Assembly: GCA_039679945.1 (NCBI GenBank) | Contig: JBDKTY010000281.1 | Location: forward strand, 1 to 64,000 | Reading direction: 5' to 3' | DNA length: 64,000 nucleotides | Source: SbD1 sp039679945 | GTDB taxonomy: Bacteria > Desulfobacterota > Syntrophobacteria > Syntrophobacterales > Syntrophobacteraceae | Shown here: positions 33,823 to 42,010 of the stretch, one piece after another | Numbering within the stretch: position 1 is the stretch's first letter | Layout: every line of letters starts with the position of its first letter | The notes under the pieces: model-generated | Seen by the model: only the letters and a program-made list of their open reading frames with translations | The model's database searches: none | What the model was told of the DNA's origin: nothing | Made by a program: the position numbers and the translations under genes

Positions 33823-34681
33823 ATGCGGTTATGTAAGTTTCGATTACCTTTCCGAATGTAAGAAGTGTGGGGTTAGCCTGGATGCGACCAGGGAAGGACT
33901 CGGTTTTGGTACCGCGAAGCCCAACATGCCTTCTTTTCTCGGACCGCTTCTCAAAGATTATGTCAAACCTCCGGAGGAGCCCAGCAAGGAAGAGCCAGAG
34001 AGCGGTTTCTCGTTTGATTTCGGAGAGGATCTGGATTCCGAGGACGTCCAGGCGGAAGACTCCCCTGGAAACGGCGGTGACGAGGAAATTGAACTGGCGC
34101 CGGAGACTCTGCTCCAATCAGAACGGGACCCGGCCCTGGATGCCCTGGAAGCAGGTCTTGGGTTTGAACCCGAGCCTGAACCAGTCCAATCAGCACCGGC
34201 TCGCCAGGGCGGCCCCGGCATCCCGGCGGAACAACCCGAGGGTGACGACTTTTCGCTGCTCGACATAACCGATGAAGAGATGGATCTGCTGATCGCCGCC
34301 GACGACGATGAAAAAGTCGGCCAGGTCGAGGAGCCATTGCGGATGGCGGAGCCGGCGCGAACTGAGACGGCGGGTCTGGAGGAGACGGTTCTGATTCCGG
34401 CGATGGGCGGAGAATCGGAAGAGGCAGCCATCGGCTTTCAGCCGGACGCTCGTTTGGCGAAAGAGGACGCGAACGGGCTCATCCCCAGATTTGACGTGAA
34501 CAGCCTGCCGGGTCTTTCCGAGCGGCCCGCGCCCGTCGAGCCCGAGCCTTCCGAAGTTAAGGCGGATAAGATCACCGTGGAGGACAACGGCCTGGAGATT
34601 GCTCTTTCCGAAAAGGACCTGAAGACACTCCTGGCTGACCTGGAGGTAGCTTCGCGGAAAAAGGAAGAGAAAACGGAGTAG
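33809..34681 (+). CDS. Zinc-ribbon protein with long acidic tail
   Basis: A 290-residue protein of unknown function. The first 21 residues form a zinc ribbon (CNKCGYVSFDYLSECKKCG) of the type fused to many other domains. The rest is acidic and disordered-looking, rich in Glu, Asp, Pro and Ser, with two possible short helices (DFSLLDITDEEMDLLIAADD; IALSEKDLKTLLADLEVASR). The latter resembles the repeat pattern of a protein-binding linear motif. The start follows AAGGAG (33793-33798) within rsmE, whose end it overlaps. Similar zinc-ribbon/acidic proteins are seen in Desulfobacterota; no function is assigned. Confidence 0.75.
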   Translation: MKCNKCGYVSFDYLSECKKCGVSLDATREGLGFGTAKPNMPSFLGPLLKDYVKPPEEPSKEEPESGFSFDFGEDLDSEDVQAEDSPGNGGDEEIELAPETLLQSERDPALDALEAGLGFEPEPEPVQSAPARQGGPGIPAEQPEGDDFSLLDITDEEMDLLIAADDDEKVGQVEEPLRMAEPARTETAGLEETVLIPAMGGESEEAAIGFQPDARLAKEDANGLIPRFDVNSLPGLSERPAPVEPEPSEVKADKITVEDNGLEIALSEKDLKTLLADLEVASRKKEEKTE

Positions 34682-34699
34682 CGAGAGGTTATAAAATTG

Positions 34700-34729
34700 T
34701 TGACAAGGTTCACTCTCTTCCGCTAGTAT
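34700..34729 (+). promoter_or_regulatory. Sigma-70-type promoter of tRNA-Phe
   Basis: TTGACA (34700-34705), 18-base spacer, TAGTAT (34724-34729); the tRNA begins 12 bases downstream. Confidence 0.75.
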
Positions 34730-34740
34730 CTCGCGGTTGT

Positions 34741-34816
34741 GGCGAGGTAGCTCAGTCGGTAGAGCAGTGGACTGAAAATCCTCGTGTCCTCAGTTCGATT
34801 CTGAGCCTCGCCACCA
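34741..34816 (+). tRNA. tRNA-Phe (GAA anticodon)
   Basis: 76 bases. The acceptor stem GGCGAGG/CCTCGCC pairs perfectly, the D arm GCTC/GAGC and T arm CTCAG/CTGAG are intact, and the anticodon loop CTGAAAA reads GAA. One anticodon-stem pair (position 28-42) is U-U. The 3' CCA is encoded. Confidence 0.97.
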
Positions 34817-34826
34817 GAAATTCAGA

Positions 34827-34862
34827 GGGGCCATGGTCAAAAAGCCATGGCCCCTTTTCTTT
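34827..34862 (+). terminator. Rho-independent terminator after tRNA-Phe
   Basis: GGGGCCATGG (34827-34836) pairs perfectly with CCATGGCCCC (34845-34854), followed by TTTTCTTT. Confidence 0.92.
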
Positions 34863-35024
34863 ACACCCCGATTTTTGAGATTCTGTACAACTCTTGCATC
34901 CTATTGGCAGAGTTCGGAAGCTATATATACTTACAGCATATACTAAGATCTTTCTCTGATCATCGCCCATGGAGGTTGCCATGCGGAAACACGAATAGCG
35001 AAGCTGTTCAAATCCCGTGACGCT

Positions 35025-35049
35025 AGTTCGATTGCGAGCCTCGCCACCA
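35025..35049 (+). pseudogene. Orphan 3' end of a tRNA (T arm, acceptor, CCA)
   Basis: The 25 bases match the last 25 of tRNA-Phe at 34792-34816 apart from 2 changes in the centre (GATTGCGAG against GATTCTGAG). There is no 5' half: no GGCGAGG or D arm lies upstream. This is the usual trace of a tRNA-targeting integration or of a local duplication. Confidence 0.85.
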
Positions 35050-35054
35050 AAAAT

Positions 35055-35089
35055 CCGGGCACCCGGCAAAGACGTTGCCGGGTGCCCGG
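35055..35089 (-). terminator. Terminator of the nine-heme cytochrome gene
   Basis: A perfect 15-base-pair stem (35055-35069 with 35075-35089) with a 5-base loop. On the minus strand it follows the cytochrome stop by 77 bases and is succeeded by ATTTTT. Confidence 0.85.
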
Positions 35090-35166
35090 CCTGGTTTTCG
35101 GGGTATTGCCGGTCGTAGCCGTTAAGACTGTGTGCTGAAGGGACCTGAAGTCGAAAAGCCACTAAC

Positions 35167-37341
35167 TCACAACGGATTTTGATGGCAGGTGTTGCATGGT
35201 GTCAGTGATCCCTTGACGAGTGTGGCCTGACGCCCTTCCACCTGGAATACACGCGTTGCCCTCACCTTCGAGAGGACGGTACCCTGTCCCGTTGCTCCGT
35301 GGCATGCCCTGCACGTACTCAGTCTGCCCTCGGCAAAGTCGCCATGCCCTCCGATCCAGTTCGAACTGTCGACTGGATGTAACCCGTGCGGTCCTTGCAG
35401 GTTATTGGGCATTGTACCCGTGTGGCAGGCCTTGCACTCGATGACTGCGCCGGTGTGGCCCTGCAGTTGGATTGCCGTTACATTGTCGTTGCCAATCTGG
35501 GTCCCTGAATCGGGTTTTACGGACCATTCCGCGTGCGTGCCGCCATGGCATGCTTCACAGTAGATACCCGCATGAGAGTCTTTGCTCAATCGGAACAATA
35601 CCTGCTGGGCAGACTGAGTGGCATTTTCCGCAAAACGGCGATTGATGGCGATAATGGGTTTCGCGGATGCACTATTCGTTTTGTAGGCCCGCAGAAGGCG
35701 GATGCCGTCCTTGGCCGGGATTACATTCGGGCGAGACGCCAGATTGTCGTTCGCGTCCCCGGTATGGCATGATTGGCAACCGGGTTCGCTCGCCCATGGT
35801 ATGCGTTTAGAGGATACCATCCCGGCGGGAAACGGGGTCGCCGTGGAGAAATTGCGCGAAAAATCATCACCCACCTGGGAAAGATTCCCGTGGCAGTCCT
35901 GGCATACCAGCCCGCCGCTATTGTACATGACTCCCCGCAAACACTTCGTATTTTTGCCCGGATGGCAAAGATAGCAGGAATGATCGAGGGTCTTGAGGAC
36001 GAACTGATTGATGGTCGGCTTTCCGGTAGCTGGATCGAGCCTGAGAGGGTCGTTTGGCGGAGGCATCTGAGCGGTCAGGTCTTTCATCTTGCCATGAAAA
36101 CGATGAAGCGCCCTTGAGTTGGTATGGTGGATCAACTGGTCCCTTCCGTTGGAATCCGGGTCCCGGGGGCCTTTGGGACCTACGTGCGCAAGGTCGAGGG
36201 CCGGTGAATAATGGCACTTCTGGCATACGAGCGGGGTGGTGGGCTCAAGATTCGTGCCGTGTTTGACGTCATGCAGCCTGAGGATGTTCTTGTCGGACGC
36301 CCGTTCCCTCTTCACCGTAAACGGGTCGGTGGAGGTGTCCTGGGACACGAACGCCACAGTGAACCGTGTCCCTGACCGGGGCGAGCCCTCGGCGGTGCAT
36401 CCGGCATCTATTCCCGGAATGCATGCTGCCTTCCCCTTTCCACCGTCCTTTGAAGATGTGTGGCATCTATAGCAGCCAACCTCCCCCGAGACCGGTATGA
36501 CCGTGTCGACGGATGCCAGCACCTTGCCCTTGGTCCCGGTCAGATTGCCGGTCTTGTCCACCGCCTGGACGCGCATGAGCGGAAAAGGGTTTTCCCGTCC
36601 CGAGTCGTCCACGGGCGTGATTGGCACTCCCTCCGCGGCAAACCAGTTCACGCCTGTCTGGGTGTATCCGAAAGAAAAATTCTTGAATAATGGAAAATCA
36701 GTGTTGAAGCGATTGAAACGCTGTGGTGTGTTTGCGGAATAGGGTCCCGTGGCGCCCGGCATCTTTTGCTGATCGGCGGTGAGTTGCCCGTCGCCCAGAT
36801 AGAGTCGCTCGACATCGGGTACGGGGATCCCGGTGTCCGGAGTCAAGGGAAAGGCGGGCAGGATTCCGGGTGGGTAGAAGGCGTTGTACGCGTCAGATCC
36901 GACGCTGTCGCCAGTTTTTAGGTTAGGGTCCCAGAAATTGGTTTTGTAGACCGGAGTGGAGGAAGAACGCGAGAGCCAGGGGTCCAGCGGGTTGGATGCG
37001 GCCGAATAGAAGACATCGACATCCGTATTGGTCAGAATCTTTGGCGGTGAGCCTTTTTGTATCACTTGAGCATGCACCACATTAAACGGGGGCAGGATGC
37101 TTATAAGACGCTGGTCCAGGTCGCCGCAATGCATGCCGAGATCGTTATTCGCCACGATCTGAAAACTGGTGTTGAGTGTCATGGGCTGTTCCGGAACCGG
37201 AACGGCATTCGGTGAAGAAGCGTTTTGACTGGTTGAGTTGATGGAGATGCTTGCCGATGTGGCTTCACCGGTTAGCATCAGGAGGACGCTCAGAAATGCA
37301 ATGCCTGGAAAACAGAGCCTTGAGAGTGGGATACGACTCAT
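35167..37341 (-). CDS. Nine-heme cytochrome c
   Basis: A 724-residue secreted multiheme cytochrome. An N-terminal signal peptide (about residues 10-30) is followed by a heme-free region of roughly 290 residues, then nine CxxCH sites: CYRCH, CQKCH, CYLCH, CQDCH, CQSCH, CEACH, CKACH, CRACH and CNTCH. Additional histidines are spaced for bis-His ligation. Such proteins usually carry electrons in the periplasm or to extracellular acceptors in Desulfobacterota and Geobacter-like bacteria. The N-terminal block has the FQIVANNDLGMHCGDLD motif seen in some multiheme proteins of unknown role. The gene stands alone, with a terminator downstream and a long spacer upstream. Confidence 0.93.
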   Translation of the reverse strand: MSRIPLSRLCFPGIAFLSVLLMLTGEATSASISINSTSQNASSPNAVPVPEQPMTLNTSFQIVANNDLGMHCGDLDQRLISILPPFNVVHAQVIQKGSPPKILTNTDVDVFYSAASNPLDPWLSRSSSTPVYKTNFWDPNLKTGDSVGSDAYNAFYPPGILPAFPLTPDTGIPVPDVERLYLGDGQLTADQQKMPGATGPYSANTPQRFNRFNTDFPLFKNFSFGYTQTGVNWFAAEGVPITPVDDSGRENPFPLMRVQAVDKTGNLTGTKGKVLASVDTVIPVSGEVGCYRCHTSSKDGGKGKAACIPGIDAGCTAEGSPRSGTRFTVAFVSQDTSTDPFTVKRERASDKNILRLHDVKHGTNLEPTTPLVCQKCHYSPALDLAHVGPKGPRDPDSNGRDQLIHHTNSRALHRFHGKMKDLTAQMPPPNDPLRLDPATGKPTINQFVLKTLDHSCYLCHPGKNTKCLRGVMYNSGGLVCQDCHGNLSQVGDDFSRNFSTATPFPAGMVSSKRIPWASEPGCQSCHTGDANDNLASRPNVIPAKDGIRLLRAYKTNSASAKPIIAINRRFAENATQSAQQVLFRLSKDSHAGIYCEACHGGTHAEWSVKPDSGTQIGNDNVTAIQLQGHTGAVIECKACHTGTMPNNLQGPHGLHPVDSSNWIGGHGDFAEGRLSTCRACHGATGQGTVLSKVRATRVFQVEGRQATLVKGSLTPCNTCHQNPL

Positions 37342-37964
37342 AATGCCTCCTTGCGGTGAGAATAGGTAAGAATCTGCACGGAAAGATAAGCCGGATGGGT
37401 TGGATTGGCTACTTCGCGATGCGAAATATCCAATGCTTCGAGTGGGCGCATGGCGTGGAATTGTGGCACGTTGCTTGTGTCACACAATGGCCCGCGCAAC
37501 GATGAAAGGATGGAATCCGGGAAATCAGCCGTTCTTCATGGGATCGGCGGAAGACAAACCCTTCTGTCTCACTTCCATGGCGATTGGATAGTACAAGAGA
37601 TTGAGGTGAGACTAGGACATGTTGTTCCTCTTTATATTTGTTGCATCCTGTCTAGAGTTATGAGAGAATGGAAATATTAGTACAAATTATCCAGCAGCAA
37701 GCAATTAGCATCAGGCAGTCAGCGAAGAAGCCACGGTCTGAATTCTGTCAGGCCCCATGCAACTGGCGTTCCACGAAGGAGCTGGTCCGAAGCAGATTGA
37801 CAGTTGGGCGATTCCAATTGGTCCCGCATCGCATTCGCACGCACTGTTCAGCCTGAAAAATCGATTAGATATCCCCCCACCTGTCTCCCGGTTTGGCAGA
37901 AAAAGCAGAGTGATGAGTATTGTTGTTTTCCGAATGAGAACCTGTTTCTCAGAAAGGAGATGCA
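37342..37964. other. Divergent spacer between the cytochrome and cstA genes
   Basis: 623 bases without a supported gene. It includes the palindrome TTGTGT-C-ACACAA at 37475-37487, which overlaps a near-consensus sigma-54-like TGGCACG-N4-TTGT (37464-37478). Short open frames here have no ribosome site. Confidence 0.5.
37475..37487. promoter_or_regulatory. 13-base palindrome near a sigma-54-like element
   Basis: TTGTGT-C-ACACAA is perfectly symmetric. TGGCACG at 37464 followed by TTGT at the -12 position approximates a sigma-54 promoter, but the last base deviates from TTGC and it is about 490 bases before cstA. Confidence 0.25.
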
Positions 37965-39641
37965 ATGAACTCGGTTTTTGTATTGATTCTTGCTTTTGTT
38001 GTCGCTGTCCTGGGTTACCGTGTCTATGCAAGGTATATAGACGAAAAGATCATCAAGGCGGACCCGAAAAGAGCTACTCCGGCCACAATGTACATGGATG
38101 GAGTGGAATTCATGCCGACAAGCAGGAATGTGCTTTTCGGGTATCAGTTCAAATCAATCGCCGGGGCGGGCCCCATCATTGGACCGATCATCGCGATTCA
38201 ATGGGGATGGCTTCCCGCGCTCATCTGGATACTGTTCGGGACTTTCTTTATCGGATGGGTCCATGATTATTCGAGCGCCATGATAGCGATGCGCAACCAG
38301 GGAGCATCCTTCGGCGGTCTCAGCTACAGGCTCATCTCCCCCAGGGCAAGGCTCATCCTGCTCTCTTTCATCTACTTCTACCTGCTTTTGATTGCGGGCG
38401 CATTCGGAAACGTTGTCGTAAGCACCGCAATCAACCTCAAATCAGCTCCCATGGCCTGGCTCTTTCTCACCATCGCGGGAGTACTCGCCGGGCAGATGAT
38501 CTATCGATGGCGCAAGGACATAATCCTGACTACGGTTGTTACGGTCATTATAGCCCTTCTGGGCATCTACCTCGGAAGGCTGTGGCCATCCGACCTGGTG
38601 CTCGGTGAATCGCTCTCGGGAAGCCGAATTCTCTGGACGGTAGCCGCGCTCGTCTTCTGCTATTTCGCCGCAGTCCTCCCGATATGGAGATTCGCACTGC
38701 CCATCAACTATGTGGCCTCTTATATCGTTTTTCTCGGGCTGCTCTGCGGGATCATCGGCATACTGATCCTTCGGCCCGATTTCACACTGCCGGCTGTAAC
38801 CGAGTTTACCATCAAGATAGGTCCCATATGGCCCATCATGTTCGTCACGATCGCCTGCGGCGCCATCTCGGGATGGCACAGCATGGTCTCCAGTTCAGGG
38901 ACCGCGCGGCAGCTCGAGAGCGAAATGGATGCCAGGCCGGTAGGAGCGGGCGTGATGTTCGTCGAGATGCTGCTCGCCGTATTCGCTCTTATTATCGCGG
39001 GGACCATTTACGCCTCTCCCGCCGATTACGGCGCCGCGGTGGCAAAGGGCCCCGGCGGGGTATTCGCGGCGGGAGTCGCCAAGTTTCTCAACGTGCTCGG
39101 ATTGCCGATGGAGCTTGGCCGTTCGTATGGCAGTGTCATGATGATCGTTCTGGCCATAACGATCATGCAGTTGGTCATGAGGTTCATGCGGGTTGCCACG
39201 GCCGAACTCCTGGGCGATGTCAGCGCTGTTTTTAGAAACGCCCATATCGGGACCTTCATCGCGTGCATACTTACGGCTGCACTCGTGCTCACCGGATGGT
39301 GGCAGTACCTCTGGGTGCTGTTCGGAGGAGCCAACCAGCTCATGGCATCCCTGGCGCTCATGCTGGTTACCGCCTGGCTGATGTCCGAAGGGAAGAGTAC
39401 CGCCTGGACGTTCTATCCGATGATCTTCATGTTCGTCACCACGGTGGCCGCGCTTGTCTATACGTCCTATTCCCTGCTGAGCAAGGTGGTGGAGGGAACA
39501 GTCAAGGGTGAAGCGCTCATCGGAAACACACTGATGGGAGCGGTAGGCTTTTTCCTTGTCATTGCCGCTCTGGTGCTTGCCGCCGAGGGATTCAAGGCTT
39601 TTGGCCGCTACCGGACGACAAAAGTCCAGCCGGCGGTTTGA
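37965..39641 (+). CDS. cstA: CstA-family carbon-starvation permease
   Basis: A 558-residue inner-membrane transporter with about 15-16 hydrophobic segments. Motifs of CstA are seen: YRVYARYIDEKIIKADPKRATPA, GYQFKSIAGAGPIIGPIIA, WVHDYSSAMIAMRNQGASFG and the SGWHSMVSSSGTARQLESE segment. CstA-family proteins import pyruvate or peptides. A pyrimidine-free ribosome site AAAGGAGATG precedes the ATG. The gene is followed by a terminator-like hairpin and the 90-residue and ArsA-like genes, forming a cluster. Confidence 0.95.
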   Translation: MNSVFVLILAFVVAVLGYRVYARYIDEKIIKADPKRATPATMYMDGVEFMPTSRNVLFGYQFKSIAGAGPIIGPIIAIQWGWLPALIWILFGTFFIGWVHDYSSAMIAMRNQGASFGGLSYRLISPRARLILLSFIYFYLLLIAGAFGNVVVSTAINLKSAPMAWLFLTIAGVLAGQMIYRWRKDIILTTVVTVIIALLGIYLGRLWPSDLVLGESLSGSRILWTVAALVFCYFAAVLPIWRFALPINYVASYIVFLGLLCGIIGILILRPDFTLPAVTEFTIKIGPIWPIMFVTIACGAISGWHSMVSSSGTARQLESEMDARPVGAGVMFVEMLLAVFALIIAGTIYASPADYGAAVAKGPGGVFAAGVAKFLNVLGLPMELGRSYGSVMMIVLAITIMQLVMRFMRVATAELLGDVSAVFRNAHIGTFIACILTAALVLTGWWQYLWVLFGGANQLMASLALMLVTAWLMSEGKSTAWTFYPMIFMFVTTVAALVYTSYSLLSKVVEGTVKGEALIGNTLMGAVGFFLVIAALVLAAEGFKAFGRYRTTKVQPAV

Positions 39642-39656
39642 TTGAGACGGAAATAT

Positions 39657-39679
39657 CCCGCCCCCCTTCTGGGGGCGGG
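39657..39679 (+). terminator. Hairpin after cstA
   Basis: CCCGCCCCC (39657-39665) pairs with GGGGGCGGG (39671-39679); a T-rich stretch (ATTTTAATT) follows about 10 bases later. It may attenuate rather than end transcription into the next gene. Confidence 0.65.
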
Positions 39680-39714
39680 TACACGCCTGTATTTTAATTC
39701 GGGAGATGAATCGC

Positions 39715-39987
39715 ATGACGGCTGACGAGAGGAAAAAAGGCGGCTTTTTGAGTGCCGTGAAGGAATTCGTGTACGGAATGGCCGCCCATGATTCCGCGCG
39801 GTTTGCATTGAAATCCAGGGCGAGCATGGAGCATCTGTTTATCCTGATTACGATGGGGGATATGCTCGGGGTGCCGATTCTGCCACCCTACTATTCGCTC
39901 CGCCTCCTGCCGTACGTAGTGCCGCAGATCTCGACCTGGAAGCGCAGGATGCTTCGGGAAAAGGACCTGACGGATGCCCTGGCCTAA
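39715..39987 (+). CDS. 90-residue protein of the ArsA-like cluster
   Basis: A short protein I do not recognise. It has a basic N-terminus (MTADERKKGGFLSAVKEF), a possible helix (HDSARFALKSRASMEHLFIL) leading to a hydrophobic stretch (MEHLFILITMGDMLGVPILP), then a proline- and tyrosine-rich section (PPYYSLRLLPYVVPQISTWKRR) and an acidic end. This is not a plain transmembrane helix but could be membrane-associated. The start at ATG 39715 is chosen because GGGAG sits 9 bases upstream; the ATG at 39706 overlaps that site. It lies between cstA and the two ArsA-like genes on the same strand, suggesting a joint function. Confidence 0.65.
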   Translation: MTADERKKGGFLSAVKEFVYGMAAHDSARFALKSRASMEHLFILITMGDMLGVPILPPYYSLRLLPYVVPQISTWKRRMLREKDLTDALA

Positions 39988-40022
39988 CCGAGAGTGGGAT
40001 TCAGAAAAGAAAGGAGTCCGCT

Positions 40023-41000
40023 ATTTCACTCACATCCATTTTTGAGCAGTTTCCGGAACGTCGCTACATCATGTTCGGGGGGAAGGGCGGCCTCGGGAAG
40101 ACAACCTTTTCCGCGGCGACTGCCTACTATCTCGCGAAGAAGGGAAAGCGCGTCCTCGTCTTCTCGGTCGATCCCCAGGCATCTCTGAGTGACATTTTCG
40201 AGAGGGACATTTTCGGAAAAGGGGCTGTTGAGATCATGCCGGGGCTATTTGCCCAGGAAATCGATGCTGACCATCGAATAAAGGCATACCAGCAGGAAAT
40301 CCGGCAAAAGATTCTCGATATGTACGGGATGGATAAAGTGCCGGAGGAGATTGAAAGCTACATCCAGGCAGCCGCGGCCGAACCTGCCATGGAGGAGAGC
40401 GCTATTTTCGACCAGGTTGTGGATATCGTCGTACAGGGCGGCTACGACTACTATATCTACGATCTCGTACCACTCGGCCACGCCTTGTATTACCTCAGCA
40501 TGGCCTCGGTATATGATGCGTGGATAGATAAGATTACCAATCTGCGGACCCAGATGAGCGAGTACGACCAGGTCGCGGCGGTGATAAAGCACCAGAAGCA
40601 GGTGGATGAAGACGCCATATTGACGGAATTGCTCTATATAAAAGACAGGATCAATAAATCGGCGAGCATCCTGACGGACAAAACCAGGACCGCTTTTTTC
40701 TTTGTCCTGGTGGCGGAAGAGATGATCATAAACGATACGTCGAAAGCGGCCGAGTTGTTCGCAAAATTCGATGTCCCCTTGAGCGGCTATATAATAAACA
40801 GGGTCCTTCCACAAGAATTGCTCGACCAGAACATTCCCGAGTATCTGAAGAACCGTTTCGCCATGCAGGAGCATTACCTGAAGGTGATCGACAATCAGTT
40901 CTCGGGCCAGGTCCTGGCTTCGGTTCAGGAGATGGAGCGCGATGTCACGGGCCTGCCCATGATTGAGAAGGTGGCACGGTCCATGTACGGCGATTTTTGA
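40023..41000 (+). CDS. ArsA-like P-loop ATPase, first of a pair
   Basis: A single-domain ATPase of the ArsA/Get3 branch, about 325 residues from the proposed start. The deviant Walker A is FGGKGGLGKTTFSAATAYYL, the SVDPQASLSDIF switch region and DQVVDIVVQGGYDYYIYDLVPLGHALYYL follow; the canonical DTAPTGHTLRLL is replaced by DLVPLGHALYYL. The first in-frame ATG (40071) falls just before the P-loop and would drop its first strand. The ATT at 40023 is preferred because AAGGAG (40011-40016) is 6 bases upstream and it restores an N-terminus (SLTSIFEQFPERRYIMFGG) like that of the second copy. The second ArsA-like gene follows by 23 bases. Confidence 0.82.
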   Translation: MSLTSIFEQFPERRYIMFGGKGGLGKTTFSAATAYYLAKKGKRVLVFSVDPQASLSDIFERDIFGKGAVEIMPGLFAQEIDADHRIKAYQQEIRQKILDMYGMDKVPEEIESYIQAAAAEPAMEESAIFDQVVDIVVQGGYDYYIYDLVPLGHALYYLSMASVYDAWIDKITNLRTQMSEYDQVAAVIKHQKQVDEDAILTELLYIKDRINKSASILTDKTRTAFFFVLVAEEMIINDTSKAAELFAKFDVPLSGYIINRVLPQELLDQNIPEYLKNRFAMQEHYLKVIDNQFSGQVLASVQEMERDVTGLPMIEKVARSMYGDF

Positions 41001-41023
41001 CCACTTAATGGAGGGAGTGCGAA

Positions 41024-42010
41024 GTGCCGGAGATATCTGTCAGCATGAACCGCTTCATGGGAGAACACCGGAAGCTGAAGTATGTTTTCTTTGGCGGCAA
41101 GGGAGGGGTCGGAAAGACCATCATGGCCGGGGCTGCCGCTCTGTGGGCCGCGCGCCAGGGGAAAAGAACCCTTCTTGCCTCGACAAACCCGGTCCATAGC
41201 CTCTCAAACCTGCTGGAACAGAACGTATTCGGTAAGGAGATACCCGTTCAGGGGGCCGATAACTGCTTTGCGTGTGAAATCGATACCCGCGACACCATCG
41301 AACGATCCAAACGGGATATTCGGGAGAAAATAAACTGGTTTCTCAAGTTCGCGGATCTCACGACCAAGGCGGAGGACTTTGTCGAATCGGCCACAATGAA
41401 TCCGGCTTTCGAGGAATCCGCGATGTTCGAGAACATGATGGATATCATGTTCAGGGACGAATACGATTTCTATGTGTTTGACACCGCGCCCACGGCGAAT
41501 GCCAGGAGACTGCTTGGCATGTCCTCGGTCTACTCCCTATGGGTTGAAAAGATGATGAAAAGCAGGGAGGAAGCCAAGACTTTGCGCGAGATGCTCTCTT
41601 TTTCAAAGAAGAAAGAGAAGCAGGATCCTCTGATGGACTATCTCCTGAACTTCAGAGATCGCATGGCGCATGCCAAGGAACTCCTGACCGACAGTGAACT
41701 CACCGCATTCTTTTTCGTGACGCTTCCCGAGAGCCTCCCGATCGCTGTCATCAGCAGATTTATCAACTGGTTTCACGAATTCGGGATCCCCGTGGGAGGG
41801 GTGATCGTAAATGGTGTGATACAGAAGGAGCAGGTCGGAAAAGACACCGCCGAATTCGTGCTGAATCGCATCGAGATGCAAACCGAGCACATGAAAGAGA
41901 TTGGCCGGAGATTCGGCGATTCAGTCCGGGCAGTCACACCTCTTTTCGAGACAGAAATCAAGGGCGTGCCGATGCTCAACAGGACGGTGGAACACCTGTT
42001 TGCAAATTGA
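41024..42010 (+). CDS. ArsA-like P-loop ATPase, second of a pair
   Basis: A 328-residue ArsA/Get3-type ATPase. The deviant Walker A is FFGGKGGVGKTIMAGAAALW, the switch region ASTNPVHSLSNLL and the signature FYVFDTAPTANARRLLGMSSVY are intact. ArsA in arsenite resistance is a fusion of two such halves; here the halves are separate genes, and no ArsB or ArsR is nearby, so an arsenite pump is not indicated. The GTG at 41024 is the start because GGAGGGAG lies 6 bases before it; an ATG at 41045 would shorten the N-terminus. The partner half is the gene immediately upstream. Confidence 0.9.
   Translation: MPEISVSMNRFMGEHRKLKYVFFGGKGGVGKTIMAGAAALWAARQGKRTLLASTNPVHSLSNLLEQNVFGKEIPVQGADNCFACEIDTRDTIERSKRDIREKINWFLKFADLTTKAEDFVESATMNPAFEESAMFENMMDIMFRDEYDFYVFDTAPTANARRLLGMSSVYSLWVEKMMKSREEAKTLREMLSFSKKKEKQDPLMDYLLNFRDRMAHAKELLTDSELTAFFFVTLPESLPIAVISRFINWFHEFGIPVGGVIVNGVIQKEQVGKDTAEFVLNRIEMQTEHMKEIGRRFGDSVRAVTPLFETEIKGVPMLNRTVEHLFAN

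Noticed and set aside
34970..35049. A second complete tRNA gene
   Set aside because: No 5' acceptor strand, D arm or anticodon arm can be folded; only the 3' end is present.
37405..37680. 91-codon open frame upstream of cstA
   Set aside because: No ribosome site and no coherent hydrophobicity or motif pattern.
41024..42010. Arsenite efflux system
   Set aside because: ArsA-like ATPases are present but no arsB, arsC, arsR or arsD gene is nearby.
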